A stretch of DNA of 64,000 bases from Leptobrachium leishanense. Lineage: Eukaryota > Chordata > Amphibia > Anura > Megophryidae. Positions within the stretch are counted from its first letter, which is position 1. Every line of letters starts with the position of its first letter. The notes below the pieces were generated by a model, which had not been told where the DNA came from, did no database searches, and saw nothing but the letters and a program-made list of their open reading frames with translations. A program made the translations under genes and the position numbers. Shown here one piece after another: positions 33,083 through 43,639 of this stretch. The stretch spans positions 19,738 through 83,737 of the forward strand of contig RXON01001491.1 of NCBI GenBank assembly GCA_009667805.1, read 5' to 3'.

Positions 33083-33285
33083 CACCCACACACCTCATAT
33101 AACACACACATCTCATATCACACACACCTCATATCACACACACACACACCTCATATAACACACATCTCATATCACACACTCCTCATATCACACACACACC
33201 TCATATAACACACACCTCATATCACACACACACACCTCATATAACACACACCCACACACCTCATATCACACATACGCTTCATAAC
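33083..33285. repeat. CACACCTCATATCACA tandem repeat
   Basis: Simple array of CA dinucleotides with CTCATATCAC/CTCATATAAC inserts. The hAT-like element at 31209 inserted at its left edge, since CACATATCACACTCACA precedes the element. Confidence 0.85.
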
Positions 33286-34470
33286 ACACATAGGCTGAAA
33301 AAAGCCGTGCTCCATCGGGTTCAGCCTTTCACACATCACCTGCTGCTGCTGATCCAAAAGAAGCAAAAAAAAACAGTCTGAAGCGCTCGCCAATATGCAA
33401 AACACTGGGAATAAATTCCTTCTTGCCCCCAGATGGCGTCAGATTCTCCTTGGATCAAGAAGCTTTTACCCACATATTAAATATTATGACCCTTAATATT
33501 CTGTGTCTGCAGGAAGTCATCCAGTCGCTGCTTAAACGTCTGTACAGTCTCTGACCCAACCACCTCAACAGGCAGAGAATTCATCCAGTGTAAATGGGTG
33601 ACCTAGTGTCCAGTGTATAGTCCTGTTAATGAACAGGTTTCCAGACAATGGTTTATAAGGACCCCATATATATTTATATAAGGTTATCAGATCCCTCTGA
33701 GGCCTCGTATATATTTATATAAAGTTATCAGACCCCTCTGAGACCCCGTATATATTTATATAAAGTTATCAGACCCCTCTGAGGCCTCGTATATATTTAT
33801 ATAAAGTTATCAGACCCCTCTGAGACCCCATATATATTTATATAAAGTTATCACACCCCTCTAAGGCCCTATGTATATATTTATATAAAGTTATCAGACC
33901 CGTCGAAGGCCCCGTATATATATTATATATATATATATATATAAAGTTATCAGACCCGTCTGTGGCCCCGTATATATATATATAAAGTTATCAGATCCCT
34001 CTGAGGCCCCATATATATTTATATAAAGTTATCAGACCCCTCTGAGCCCCGAATATATTTATATAAAGTTAGCAAACCCCTCTGAGGCCTCGTATTTATT
34101 TATATAAAGTTATCACACCCCTCTAAGGCCCCATATAGATTTATATAAAGTTATCACACCCCTCTAAGGCCCCTTGTATATATTTATATAAAGTTATTAG
34201 ACCCGTCTGAGGCACCGTATATATATCTAAAGTTATCAGACCCCTCTGAGGCGCTGTAAATCTTCCATTCCCCTTATTCATTTAGTTGCGTCTCTGCACT
34301 TTTTCTGGCGTCATATCTTTATATAAAGCAGGTGTTGGATTCACACAGCATATTCAAGGTGTGTCTGTCCATTGGTTTATAAAGAGGTAAAATGATGTTT
34401 TCATGGCGAGAGTGAATTCCCCTTTTAATGGCTATACCTTGCTGGCCTTGGCAGCTGCTGTTTGACATTG
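33286..34470 (-). pseudogene. CR1-like LINE fragment, 3' half (first piece)
   Basis: Minus-strand copy of the LINE at 784-4843. From left to right it holds the 3' untranslated region (33286-33580), the C-terminal coding region, a 42-bp tandem expansion (33655-34250), and more coding sequence up to the hAT insertion at 34471. It rejoins the second piece at 42950 without loss of sequence. Confidence 0.85.
33655..34250. repeat. 42-bp minisatellite grown from LINE coding sequence
   Basis: About 14 units containing TATATTTATATAAAGTTATC and AGACCCCTCTGAGG. The single-copy equivalent lies in the intact LINE at about 4297-4345 (complement), where it encodes part of the ORF2 C-terminal region. LINE sequence continues on both sides of the array. 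Confidence 0.88.
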
Positions 34471-34493
34471 GACATTGTCATGGGCGTCCGCAG

Positions 34494-36453
34494 GATGGGG
34501 CAAGGGGGGGCACTTGCCCCCCCAGAACCAGGGCTCCCTGTATGCTCTGCCCAGACAGCTGTGTGTGCAGAAAAGGGGGGTTGTCTATGGAGGCGCTTGT
34601 TAATATAGAATTTGGGGTTGCAGCCTACAAGGTGTTACACATAAACCTCAATGAAATGTGCAAATACGGTAAAGGAAACAAGGAAAGTCCTAGTGGCGCA
34701 GTAATAAATCTATGGTTCTTATAATGAGAAACAAAGGGGGGTGTTTGTGAGGGTCCTGAGAACGAGCAACAGCACAATGGCCTGCTCTACGGTGGGTGCC
34801 CGCTCAGGTCTCACAAACAAGGTTTTAGCTTGATTGTGCCATTACAGTGATGAATTTTCCATATGAAAATCAGCCTGCTCTCACCCAGAAAGGGTGGCCA
34901 GTGCTGATTGCACCCCCCTTGTTTCTCACTATGGTTCTTATAAACCAGGTCTAAAGGCCATTCGGGTACTAGTAATAGGACCCAAATCAACAATGGCTCT
35001 ATATGTCACAATGGACCGTCAGATCCCGAGATACGTGCAAATAGCAATAAAATGTGCAAATGACAGTCAAATGTGCAAAATCACACTCCACAGTCCAATT
35101 GGCAATAGTAAATTCTTAAAACATGCAAAAAATTCTAGTTTTTATGATACAATGGTGTATGATAAAACCACTTGTGCAAATGCATATAAAGTGCATGTGC
35201 TCATAAAATCTACTTATCAATAAAGTGCATACACAAAATGTGCAGTGGTATGCGAGATACTGTAGGGAATAGTTCTCTTCCAGGTTAATAGTCCAAAATA
35301 GATATGTCCTAAACCACAGTAAAGTGCACGTGCAATTGTGCAAAATATAAATGAAACCAGGTTCTGTGGTCACAAGTCGTTGCACAGCATATGAGCCGCG
35401 TTGTAGAGTGAAATGTCCCACTTTCGAAGCTCTTCTCCTCAGTGGACAGATTATAAAGGGAAAAAAAAGAGAAAAAAAGGAAAAAACAATAGTGCAGACT
35501 ATTTCATACAATTTTGGTGAGTACTGTATATAGAAGAAACTCACTCACAGATTATAGAGCCTAGTAAATCCCGGCTCTAGGTTGAAGCACCTCACACCAG
35601 ATATAGGGTGGCGTGTCCCTTCTTTGTCTTCCAGTTGGCCTCAAATAAAATACAAGCAGAGAGACAGCGCTCCCATAGCGTAACACAGTGGGTACAATGA
35701 CAGTCAGAATTAGCTTTTCAGTCTAACTCACCGATGTTGGAGCCTCGGTTGTCTCAGGCTCAGCTTGTAAGCGGATGGTACCCCTTAATTCGGTGTGTAC
35801 CTCACCTCTCTCTCCTGGAGCGTCTCTCTACTTCCACTTCTGCATTGATGTCCAAGCAGGGGAAAATAGGAGGAGAGAGGGAGGGGGAGGAAGGAAAAAA
35901 AACCTTCTGCTGTTACTTTAAAATACCTTCCACAGTCTGGAAGGTTGGAGATGACAGAAATGTACTCTAAATATAAGAGTAAAGCTGAGAATCAGGGTAA
36001 AGGCTCAAAAATTTATTAAAAACATGTAAAATATAAAATCTCATGGATGGGGGGGTTATACTGAACGCGTTTCGGCACTTGACCTGTGCCTTCCTCAAGC
36101 AGTATGGCATATAGGGTAGGGGCTGTGTGTGCAGCCTGCTCGAGTGTTTGTTACTCACAGCAGGCTGCACCAGAGCCGCGTTCAATACCTCAGCCGCTGC
36201 AAGTGATAAGTTAGCAACTTGCCATTGAACGCCGTTCAACTGCTCAGCGCTCAGCAGTGCTAACCTAGCACTTGCAGCGACCCGAGGAGATGCTGCGAGT
36301 AGCTGAGTGTGACGTTTTAAAGATGGCCGCCGCCATGAAGCAAGTAATAATTCCATACAGCAATGTTAATTTTGAGGTTTTTGTTCACCAAAGCACAAAA
36401 TATTTATTTATTATTTCCCCGGCACATAGACATAGATTACAGTTCAATTTATA
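34494..36453. other. No gene; interior of composite element
   Basis: Contains partly inverted GGTTCTTATAA/GAGAAACAAAGG words near 34710-34960 and frequent AAAGTGCA/ATGTGCAAA words at 35040-35350. A hammerhead-like motif is at 35421-35443 and a degenerate relative at 36068-36099. A Penelope-like origin is possible but no protein remains. Confidence 0.4.
35421..35443 (-). ncRNA. Hammerhead-like ribozyme core motif (candidate)
   Basis: Minus strand CTGAGGA (35436-35442), a GAAG/CTTC hairpin, and GAAA (35422-35425) fit CUGANGA, stem II, GAAA. Flanking CCAC and GTGG can pair with each other, which is not the hammerhead stem I/III layout, so function is doubtful. Confidence 0.3.
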
Positions 36454-37574
36454 TGTAGCGCTGTGGTAAAAAATCGTCTTGCTGTGCAGTACCTATTTTT
36501 GGCCACAAGATGGAGACTATCGCGATCAGATACTGGACATTGGGACTACAATAACAGACATGCTTTGCAAGAAGCCAGGAAGTGGGTGGGGACTGGAGAC
36601 TTACATCCTCTGCCTCGTGGAGAAAGTTCCAGAGCGCGCCAGGGAGTCAGAGGAGATAGACGCAGTGAGAGACATCGCAAGAGGGCCTAAGCCAGAGCCT
36701 GAGCGAGACCTGTCAGAGTCATTTATTGGACATTCAGCCTGAAGAGAAGGAGAGCGCTTCAAGTTCCCGAGATTGCTGCAGATCTAAAAGACCCAAGACC
36801 TCGAGTAAGGAGTTGCCGCGAGTTGACCGAATACGGAGAGCAGGCGGTGAGTTGGACAAGTCGTGGACAAGCTGCGGAAAGTCAGACAACGGATCCGGCC
36901 GCTAGTATCCCCAGTCAATATCGAGAAGGAGAGACGTCCTGGGTCAGCGGAGCCTAAAGCAACCGTCGGATGGTGAGAGGCCTCCAAGGCTGTACTGTAA
37001 ATAAAGAACCCGCTGCTGTTTTCCTTCTTAAAGTCCACAGGGCCCCAACTTGACTAGTCGAAGAGATCCTTTAAGTAAATTCACTGGCCAGTTGAATAGT
37101 ACCCCGGGTACCATACACACACATACACACCTTTCACATTCCGGGACTTAACCTGTGCAGGACTCATTTTTGTTGCGTATCGGAACAAGAGTAAAGATAC
37201 GTTCCGAATATATTTTCCTCTTTTCCGCTGCGCGTTTGTCGTACGTAATCGAAGAGATTGTATTTTTGGTTCCGCTACGTGTTCCTTTTTTCGTATATTC
37301 GTGCAACTGCTTTTATTTTCTGTTCGGTTACGAATATTTTATTTTCCGAAATACGAAGCCTCGTGTTTCGTTTCTTTTCCGCTACGCGTTTTACCGCGAT
37401 ACGAAAATACTGTAATATATCTGTGAATACCGTGTCTCAATATCTGCTCATTATTTTAGTAAATTATTTAAATGATAAAAACTCACAACTGTGTTGGAGC
37501 ATATTTATTCCCTAGTGCGGGGAGACTGACCCGTGGTTCAATTTTCAGTGGCTCCTCCGGGAGTGAGCGCTACA
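36454..37574. mobile_element. Solo LTR family A, copy 1 (1121 bp)
   Basis: Starts TGTAGCGCTGTGG and ends GTGAGCGCTACA. Homologous along its length to 45574-46662 (shared AGTACCTATTTTTGGCCAC, CAACTTGACTAGTCGAAGA, GCTCCTCCGGGAGTGAGCGC). Flanks are TATA and CATA, an imperfect 4-bp duplication. The right part repeats the word TTTCCGCT(G/A)CGCGTTT several times. Confidence 0.75.
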
Positions 37575-37948
37575 CATATATTGTTTCAGAAGTAAACATA
37601 ACGTTTATTCATTAAAAACTATCATTTGTGGTGTGTGCGTACAAAACGCATTGTGCTGACTGCTTTCCTTTATCATATTTTGTCGGAGTGATACGAAAAA
37701 CAATCTGAATTTTTCATTAAGAAATCGTCGGCCATTTTGGATTCAAAATTCGCATCCAAAGGGTTCAACGACACTGCTGCAGCAAACTGAATTGCTGCGC
37801 TACAGCAATTCAGCAGCTGCTGAGGTATTGAACGGGCCTCAGGAGTTCCGGTCAGTGTGGGGGTGGTCTGTGTGGATCTTGTGATGTCACCTCCTCACTC
37901 CGCCTTCAATCCACCACGTGCTCCTACTCACTTTAGACGCTGGGAGAG
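37575..37948. other. No gene recognised
   Basis: Contains the palindromic CTGCAGCAAACTGAATTGCTGC region near 37780-37820; no coding support. Confidence 0.35.
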
Positions 37949-38070
37949 GCTGCCTGGGCTGAGATGCAGGGGCTGCCTGGGCTGAGATGCAGGGGCTGCC
38001 TGGGCTGAGATGCAGGGGCTGCCTGGGCTGAGATGCAGGGGCTGCCTGGGCTGAGATGCAGGGGCTGCTG
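37949..38070. repeat. 24-bp minisatellite
   Basis: Five units of GGCTGCCTGGGCTGAGATGC plus AGGG. Confidence 0.92.
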
Positions 38071-39488
38071 CTGCTGTGGCCACTGGATGGAATGCTGGAC
38101 ACAGCAACAAAAGGTGATGATTGTCAAATCTTTATTAAGCTTGATGCCCCCTGGTCTGAGGTCTAGTTTGTCTGCCTGGGGAGGAGGAACACAATGATTA
38201 ATAGTAATCTGGTGGGGATGAGTTTACAATCTAAGAGGAGAGGGGACCCTGCCCCAGAGCTTACAATCTAAGAGGAGAGGGGTCCCTGCCCCAGAGCTTA
38301 CAATCTAAGAGGAGAGGGGACCCTGCCCCAGAGCTTACAATCTAAGAGGAGAGGGGACCCTGCCCCAGAGTTTACAATCTAAGAGGAGAGGGGACCCTGC
38401 CCCAGAGCTTACAATCTAAGAGGAGAGGGGACCCTGCTCCAGAGCTTACAATCTAAGAGGAGAGGGGACCCTGCCCCAGAGCTTACAATCTAAGAGGAGA
38501 GGGACCCTGCCCCAGAGTTTACAATCTAAGAGGAGAGGGGACCCTGCCCCAGAGCTTACAATCTAAGAGGAGAGGGGACCCTGCCCCAGAGTTTACAATC
38601 TAAGAGGAGAGAGGACCCTGCCCCAGAGCTTACAATCTAAGAGGAGAGGGGACCCTGCCCCAGAGCTTACAATCTAAGAGGAGAGGGGACCCTGCCCCAG
38701 AGCTTACAATCTAAGAGGAGAGGGGACCCTGCCCCAGAGCTTACAATCTAAGAGGAGAGGGGACCCTGCTCCAGAGCTTACAATCTAAGAGGAGAGGGGA
38801 CCCTGCTCCAGAGCTTACAATCTAAGAGGAGAGGGGACCCTGCTCCAGAGCTTACAATCTAAGAGGAGAGGGGACCCTGCCCCAGAGCTTACAATCTAAG
38901 AGGAGAGGGACCCTGCCCCAGAGCTTACAATCTAAGAGGAGAGGGGACCCTGCCCCAGAGCTTACAATCTAAGAGGAGAGGGGACCCTGCCCCAGAGCTT
39001 ACAATCTAAGAGGAGAGGGGATCCTGCCCCAGAGCTTACAATCTAAGAGGAGAGGGGATCCTGCCTCAGAGTTTACAATCTAAGAGGAGAGGGGACCCTG
39101 CCCCAGAGCTTACAATCTAAAAGAAGAGGGACCCTGCTCCAGAGTTTACAATCTAAGAGGAGAGGGGACCCTGCCCCAGAGCTTACAATCTAAGAGGAGA
39201 GGGGACCCTGCTCCAGAGCTTACAATCTAAGAGGAGAGGGGATCCTGCACCAGAGTTTACAATCTAAAAGAAGAGGGACCCTGCCCCAGAGCTTACAATC
39301 TAAGAGGAGAGGGGACCCTGCTCCAGAGCTTACAATCTAAGAGGAGAGGGGACCCTGCTCCAGAGCTTACAATCTAAGAGGAGAGGGGACCCTGCCCCAG
39401 AGCTTACAATCTAAGAGGAGAGGGGACCCTGCTCCAGAGCTTAAAATCTAAAAGGAGAGGGGACCCTGCCCCAGAGCTTACAATCTAA

Positions 39489-39914
39489 GGCTGGTGTAAG
39501 ACCAGCGCACTTTTAACGTGCGTTCTGGCGCACTTAATCACGGCCGCACTAGCAGCAAATGACGGGCAATGACAGCTAATATACGAAGTACGGTCGCACG
39601 AAAGTCTGGCCGCGCAACGCAAGTGGAAATGAACGCATTTTTTCGAGAACGCAGAACCGCTAGTACGGACGTACAGAGTGCGCTGCAGCGGCATAGCGGT
39701 GTGTGTGTGTGATTTGGAGACGTCAGACCCTGCTCGTGTCCGGCCAACATAACGTCCAGACACCCAAAGTTTCCTGGTTTGGATCTGTAAAAAATCACGC
39801 ACAAAAATGCGCATCGTATGACCGTTTTCGCGTATTCCATGAAAAAATACGTCAATGCGTTCGTACGCACTTCTTTACGTTCGCGTGTAAAAATGCTTTC
39901 GTTTGACCCTAGCC
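39489..39914. mobile_element. PIF/Harbinger-like MITE, copy 1
   Basis: GGCTGGTGTAAGACC and the complement of GACCCTAGCC form short inverted ends. TAA is duplicated (39486-39488, 39915-39917), as expected of PIF/Harbinger. Homologous over its whole length to 56798-57225. No transposase. Confidence 0.8.
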
Positions 39915-39962
39915 TAAGAGGAGAGGGGACCCTGCTCCAGAGTTTACAATCTAAGAGGAGAG

Positions 39963-40581
39963 TGTTAGATTTTAATTTTCGGTATGAATATATAAATATC
40001 CTGTAAATCAATTATGATTTATAAATATGAATATACTGTATAAATATCCTGTAATTCAATTATGACTTATAAAAGCTTGCTCTAATGAAGGGCTGTGGTC
40101 CCCCCCCCCTTCTTGTCCCAATACAATGTCTGTTCAGCTTCATTTCCTCTCGAGGCTGGCCAGGGGTGTTGATTAAAATAGATATCCTGTGTTAACTCTT
40201 AGAAATGCCTGCTAAATCTATGTGACGTCTGATATAGAAAACCCATCTCTGAACCATATATGGTAATAAGTTAACTGAGTGGCTAAGCTCTGATTGGCTG
40301 TTATCACATTCCTGTGTGGGGTGTATATGAAATTTGTGTCTACAACAAACGTTTCTATTGGATGTTGAAACCTAACAAAGGTCTGTCTAACAAAGGGATA
40401 TTTAGACATGATGCAGCCATTTCCTGTGTGTGGTTGATTTTACTGTCTCCGCTGATCAGCGTAGCGCAGCATCTTACTTTATTTTGACATATGAGGAAGA
40501 AATGACAGACTTTTTGGGATTCCATATATGGTAATTATAATAGGAAAATTGTTTTTGTTTGTTTATGGTTATAATTTAACA
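39963..40581. mobile_element. Solo LTR family B (619 bp)
   Basis: TGTTAGATTTTAAT to TAATTTAACA, with GAGAG duplicated at 39958-39962 and 40582-40586 from array sequence. A reverse-complement relative is at 26109-26632. The TG...CA ends and 5-bp duplication indicate an LTR rather than a DNA transposon. Confidence 0.82.
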
Positions 40582-41361
40582 GAGAGGGGATCCTGCCCCA
40601 GAGTTGACAATCTAAGAGGAGAGGGGACCCTGCCCCAGAGCTTACAATCTAAAAGGAGAGGGGACCCTGCTCCAGAGCTTACAATCTAAGAGGAAAGGGG
40701 ACCCTGCTCCAGAGCTTTCAATCTAAGAGGAGAGGGGACCCTGCTCCAGAGCTTACAATCTAATAGGAGAGGGGACCCTGCTCCAGAGCTTACAATCTAA
40801 GAGGAGAGGGGACCCTGCCCCACAGTTTACAATCAAAGAGGAGAGGGGACCCTGCTCCAGAGTTTACAATCTAAGAGGAGAGGGGATCCTACCCCAGAGC
40901 TTACAATCTAAGAGGAGAGGGGACCCTGCCCCAGAGCTTACAATCTAAGAGGAGAGGGGATCCTGCCCCAGAGCTTACAATCTAAGAGGAGAGGGGACCC
41001 TGCTCCAGAGTTTACAATCTAAGAGGAGAGGGGACCCTGCCCCAGAGCTTACAATCTAAGAGGAGAGGGGACCCTGCTCCAGATCTTACAATCTAAGAGG
41101 AAAGGGGACCCTGCTGCAGAGCTTACAATCTAAGAGGAGAGGGGACCCTGCTCCAGAATTTACAATCTAAGAGGAGAGGGGACCCTGCCCCAGAGTTTAC
41201 AATCTAAGAGGAGAGGGGACCCTGCTCCAGAGCCTACAATCTAAGAGGAAAGGGGACCCTGCCCCAGAGCTTACAATCTAAGAGGAGAGGGGACCCCCAG
41301 AGCTTACAATCTAAGAGGAGAGGGGACCCTGCTCCAGAGTTTACAATCTAAGCAGAGAGGG

Positions 41362-41780
41362 GGATACAGATTGTATATCTGTATACAGAGCTGGCAGAGC
41401 AGTGCAGATGCCAGGCTGACCTCCAGAACTGAAATCACGATGTGTGCAGTGAATGCAGACATGGTGATTTGCAGAGGCACACACTGCGCCGGAGCACTGA
41501 GGACTGTCCCTCCCAGTCATGTGTCAGGGGCGTGTCACGTGGTGATCCTTTTCCCAGTGACCATGTGGCTGAGCCTGTCTCCTTCCATGCCTGACTGACA
41601 GCCACAGGAAAGGGCTGGATCTGAGGCTGCACTGAGCAACAGGGTTAGAGGAAAGAGGGGCTGGAGCCTCCATGCAGGGACACCAGGGAGGTAAGTAACG
41701 GGTCCCTGAGAGTTTGATCCTTCCTCCAGGGTGTATAAGAAAGCTAGAGCTGCACAGTAATAAACCTCTCAGATATGAGT
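41362..41780. other. No gene recognised
   Basis: Single-copy sequence between two arrays; a 75-codon frame has no recognisable domain. Confidence 0.35.
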
Positions 41781-41781
41781 C

Positions 41782-42320
41782 TGTAAACTGCTCTAGATTG
41801 TAAACTCCTGGGTGCCCTCTGCTTCTCTAGATTGTAAGCTCCTGGGTGCCCTCTGCTCCTCTAGATTGTAAACTCCTGGGTGTCCTCTGCTCCTCCAGAT
41901 TGTAAGCTCCTGGGTGCTCTCTGCTCCTCTGGATTGTAAGCTCCTGGGTGCTCTCTGCTCCTCTGGATTGTAAACTCCTGGGTGCTCTCTGCTCCTCTAG
42001 ATTGTAAACTCCTGGGTGCTCTCTGCTTCTCTAGATTGTAAACTACTGGGTGCTCTCTGCTCCTTTAGATTGTAAGCTCCTGTGAGCCAGACCCTCTGCT
42101 CCTCTAGATTGTAAACTCCCGTGAGCCAGGCCCTCTGCTCCTCTAGATTGTAAACTCCTGTGAGCCGGACCCTCTGCTCCTCTAGATTGTAAACTCCCGT
42201 GAGCCGGGCCCTCTGCTCCTCTAGAGTGTAAGCTCCTGTGAGCCGGGCCCTCTGCTCCTCTAGATTGTAAGCTCCTGTGAGCCGGGCCCTCTGTAAATTC
42301 TCGTGAGTCGGGCTCTCTGC
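41782..42320. repeat. 34-bp minisatellite from the same L2-like 3' motif, plus orientation
   Basis: About 15 units containing CTCTAGATTGTAAACTCCTG and TGCTCTCTGCTC; later units have TGTGAGCCGGGCCCTCTGCTC. This is the plus-strand form of the word that makes the 37-bp satellite. Confidence 0.88.
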
Positions 42321-42514
42321 TAAAACACCTTATTTTCTGTCAGTGCCCCTCCCGTGACTAGTCTCTGGATCCGCCCCTGGTATGTATGTATATGTGTGTA
42401 GGAAGGGGGCTGGTGTGTGTGCGTGTATGTATGTATATGTTTGGAGGGGGCCTGCTGTGTGTATACAGAGATGGCCTAGAAAATGCAACACTCAGATCAG
42501 ACACTTACACCTTA

Positions 42515-42794
42515 AGGGAGGCGGCACACGAGCATACTGTACTGCGTAAAGTGCGTCCGTAACGTCTGATGTCTCCACACCCTAGGATAATACATGACGG
42601 CGTTGTTTCTGCATCCGTTTTGCTTTTTCACGTCAATGTTATGTTTGCATCCGTTGCTTTATGCTTTGCCCGTCCGTTAACAAGTGCGCAGGTGCTTTGT
42701 GTGCTGTGTTTAATAGACTCCTTTATAAAGCTACGACGGACATCAAACAGTACGGTCAGACGGACGCAAAATGTTTGCTAGTGTGCCGCCAGCC
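42515..42794. mobile_element. PIF/Harbinger-like MITE (280 bp)
   Basis: Ends GGGAGGCGGCACACGAGC and complement of GCTAGTGTGCCGCCAGCC; TTA on both sides (42512-42514, 42795-42797). No coding capacity. Confidence 0.7.
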
Positions 42795-42949
42795 TTATTC
42801 TTCTATTAGTCTTGCATCATGTTTCGCAAACTGTGTACTACTACGCTTTATATTATGACTGTCCCCTTCATGACATTGTCAAAAGGGCGGAATATGGATG
42901 CCATTAAAAACCCCCCAAAAAAAATTCTGCGGACGCCCATGGACATTGT

Positions 42950-43609
42950 GTTACTGAGTTTGCAGTCTATGATTATTCCCAAATCCTTCTCCTGCTTGGA
43001 TTTCCCTAACTCAGCACCATTTAGGGTATAAATTACTTGTGTGTTCTTCACCCCAAAGTGCATAACTTTGCATTTATCTACATTAAATTCAATCTACCAT
43101 TTAAGTGCCCAGTCCCCCAATCCAGAGGTCCCCAACCCTGGTCCTCAGGGCCCACTAACAGGCCAGGTTTGCCAGATAGCTGAAGCACAGCACAGGTGAT
43201 ATGATTTTCCGCTCACTGATTGCAGGATTCAGACTACATTTCCCCAAGGCGATCCTGAAAACCTGGCCGCTTAGTGGGCCCTGAGGACCAGGGTTGGGGA
43301 CCATTGCCCCAATCTAAATCCCTCTGCAGCAAAGTAACATCCTGTTCACATTGTATCACTCTTCCTAGTTTTGTGTCACCTGCAAACACTGACACACGAC
43401 AAACACTGACACACGACAAACAAACACTGACACGTGACTTTTGATGCCTTTTTCAAGGTCATTTATAAATAAATTGAATAGAATTGGGCCTATAACTGAC
43501 CTCTGAGGGGCATCATTTACCACTGGAGTCCATCTTCAAAATTTTCCATTTATGACCACTCTCTGTGCCCTATCTTTTAGCCAGTTTTCTATCCAAGAAC
43601 AAGTATTAC
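42950..43609 (-). pseudogene. CR1-like LINE fragment (second piece), RT region
   Basis: Continues the minus-strand LINE from 34470. It covers the reverse transcriptase palm (complement of the FADDTKLG region near 43360) up to the IENWLKDRVQ region, where the LINE is 5' truncated at about 43609. It carries a hAT MITE at 43123-43306 and a small CACACGACAAACACTGA duplication at 43388-43435 that breaks the frame. Confidence 0.82.
43123..43306. mobile_element. hAT MITE (184 bp) in the LINE
   Basis: Ends CAGAGGTCCCCAACCCTGGT and the near-complement GGACCAGGGTTGGGGACCAT. Perfect 8-bp duplication CCCCAATC at 43115-43122 and 43307-43314. Excision restores LINE sequence. Confidence 0.92.
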
Positions 43610-43639
43610 AACTTCTCTGTCTTGCTTGTGTCCTGATCA

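Larger units (their letters stand above)
38222..41361. repeat. 37-bp satellite derived from an L2-like 3' end, minus orientation
   Basis: About 55 units containing CCAGAGCTTACAATCTAAGA and GGAGAGGGGACCCTG. The complement of the unit, TTAGATTGTAAGCTC followed by GGGGCAGGG and CCTC, is the sequence found once in the L2-type 3' region at about 45503-45540. The array is interrupted by a PIF-like MITE (39489-39914) and a solo LTR (39963-40581), each with a duplication made from array sequence. Confidence 0.9.
34479..42941. mobile_element. 8.46-kb composite hAT-like element
   Basis: Ends CATGGGCGTCCGCAG and its complement CTGCGGACGCCCATG are perfect 15-bp inverted repeats. The 8 bp GACATTGT flanks both sides (34471-34478 and 42942-42949), and removing the insert joins two halves of one LINE copy exactly. 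Its size is mostly due to later arrivals: solo LTRs at 36454 and 39963, PIF-like MITEs at 39489 and 42515, and two tandem arrays. No hAT transposase was found, so it is non-autonomous or has lost its gene. Confidence 0.85.

Noticed and set aside
31427..33111. Open frames of more than 500 codons on the minus strand
   Set aside because: Produced by the GAGCTGGGGC minisatellite; no domain and no plausible start.
34428..35223. Short open frames of 98 and 109 codons
   Set aside because: The first crosses the LINE/hAT junction and the second lies in repeat-like DNA; neither has a recognisable domain.
36068..36099. Third hammerhead-like motif
   Set aside because: Minus-strand reading gives CTTGAGGA, with the position of the essential C3 changed; kept only as a relative of the better motifs.
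39538..40011. 157-codon minus-strand frame
   Set aside because: It covers a PIF-like MITE and adjacent satellite; MITEs do not encode proteins and the frame is not kept in the second copy.
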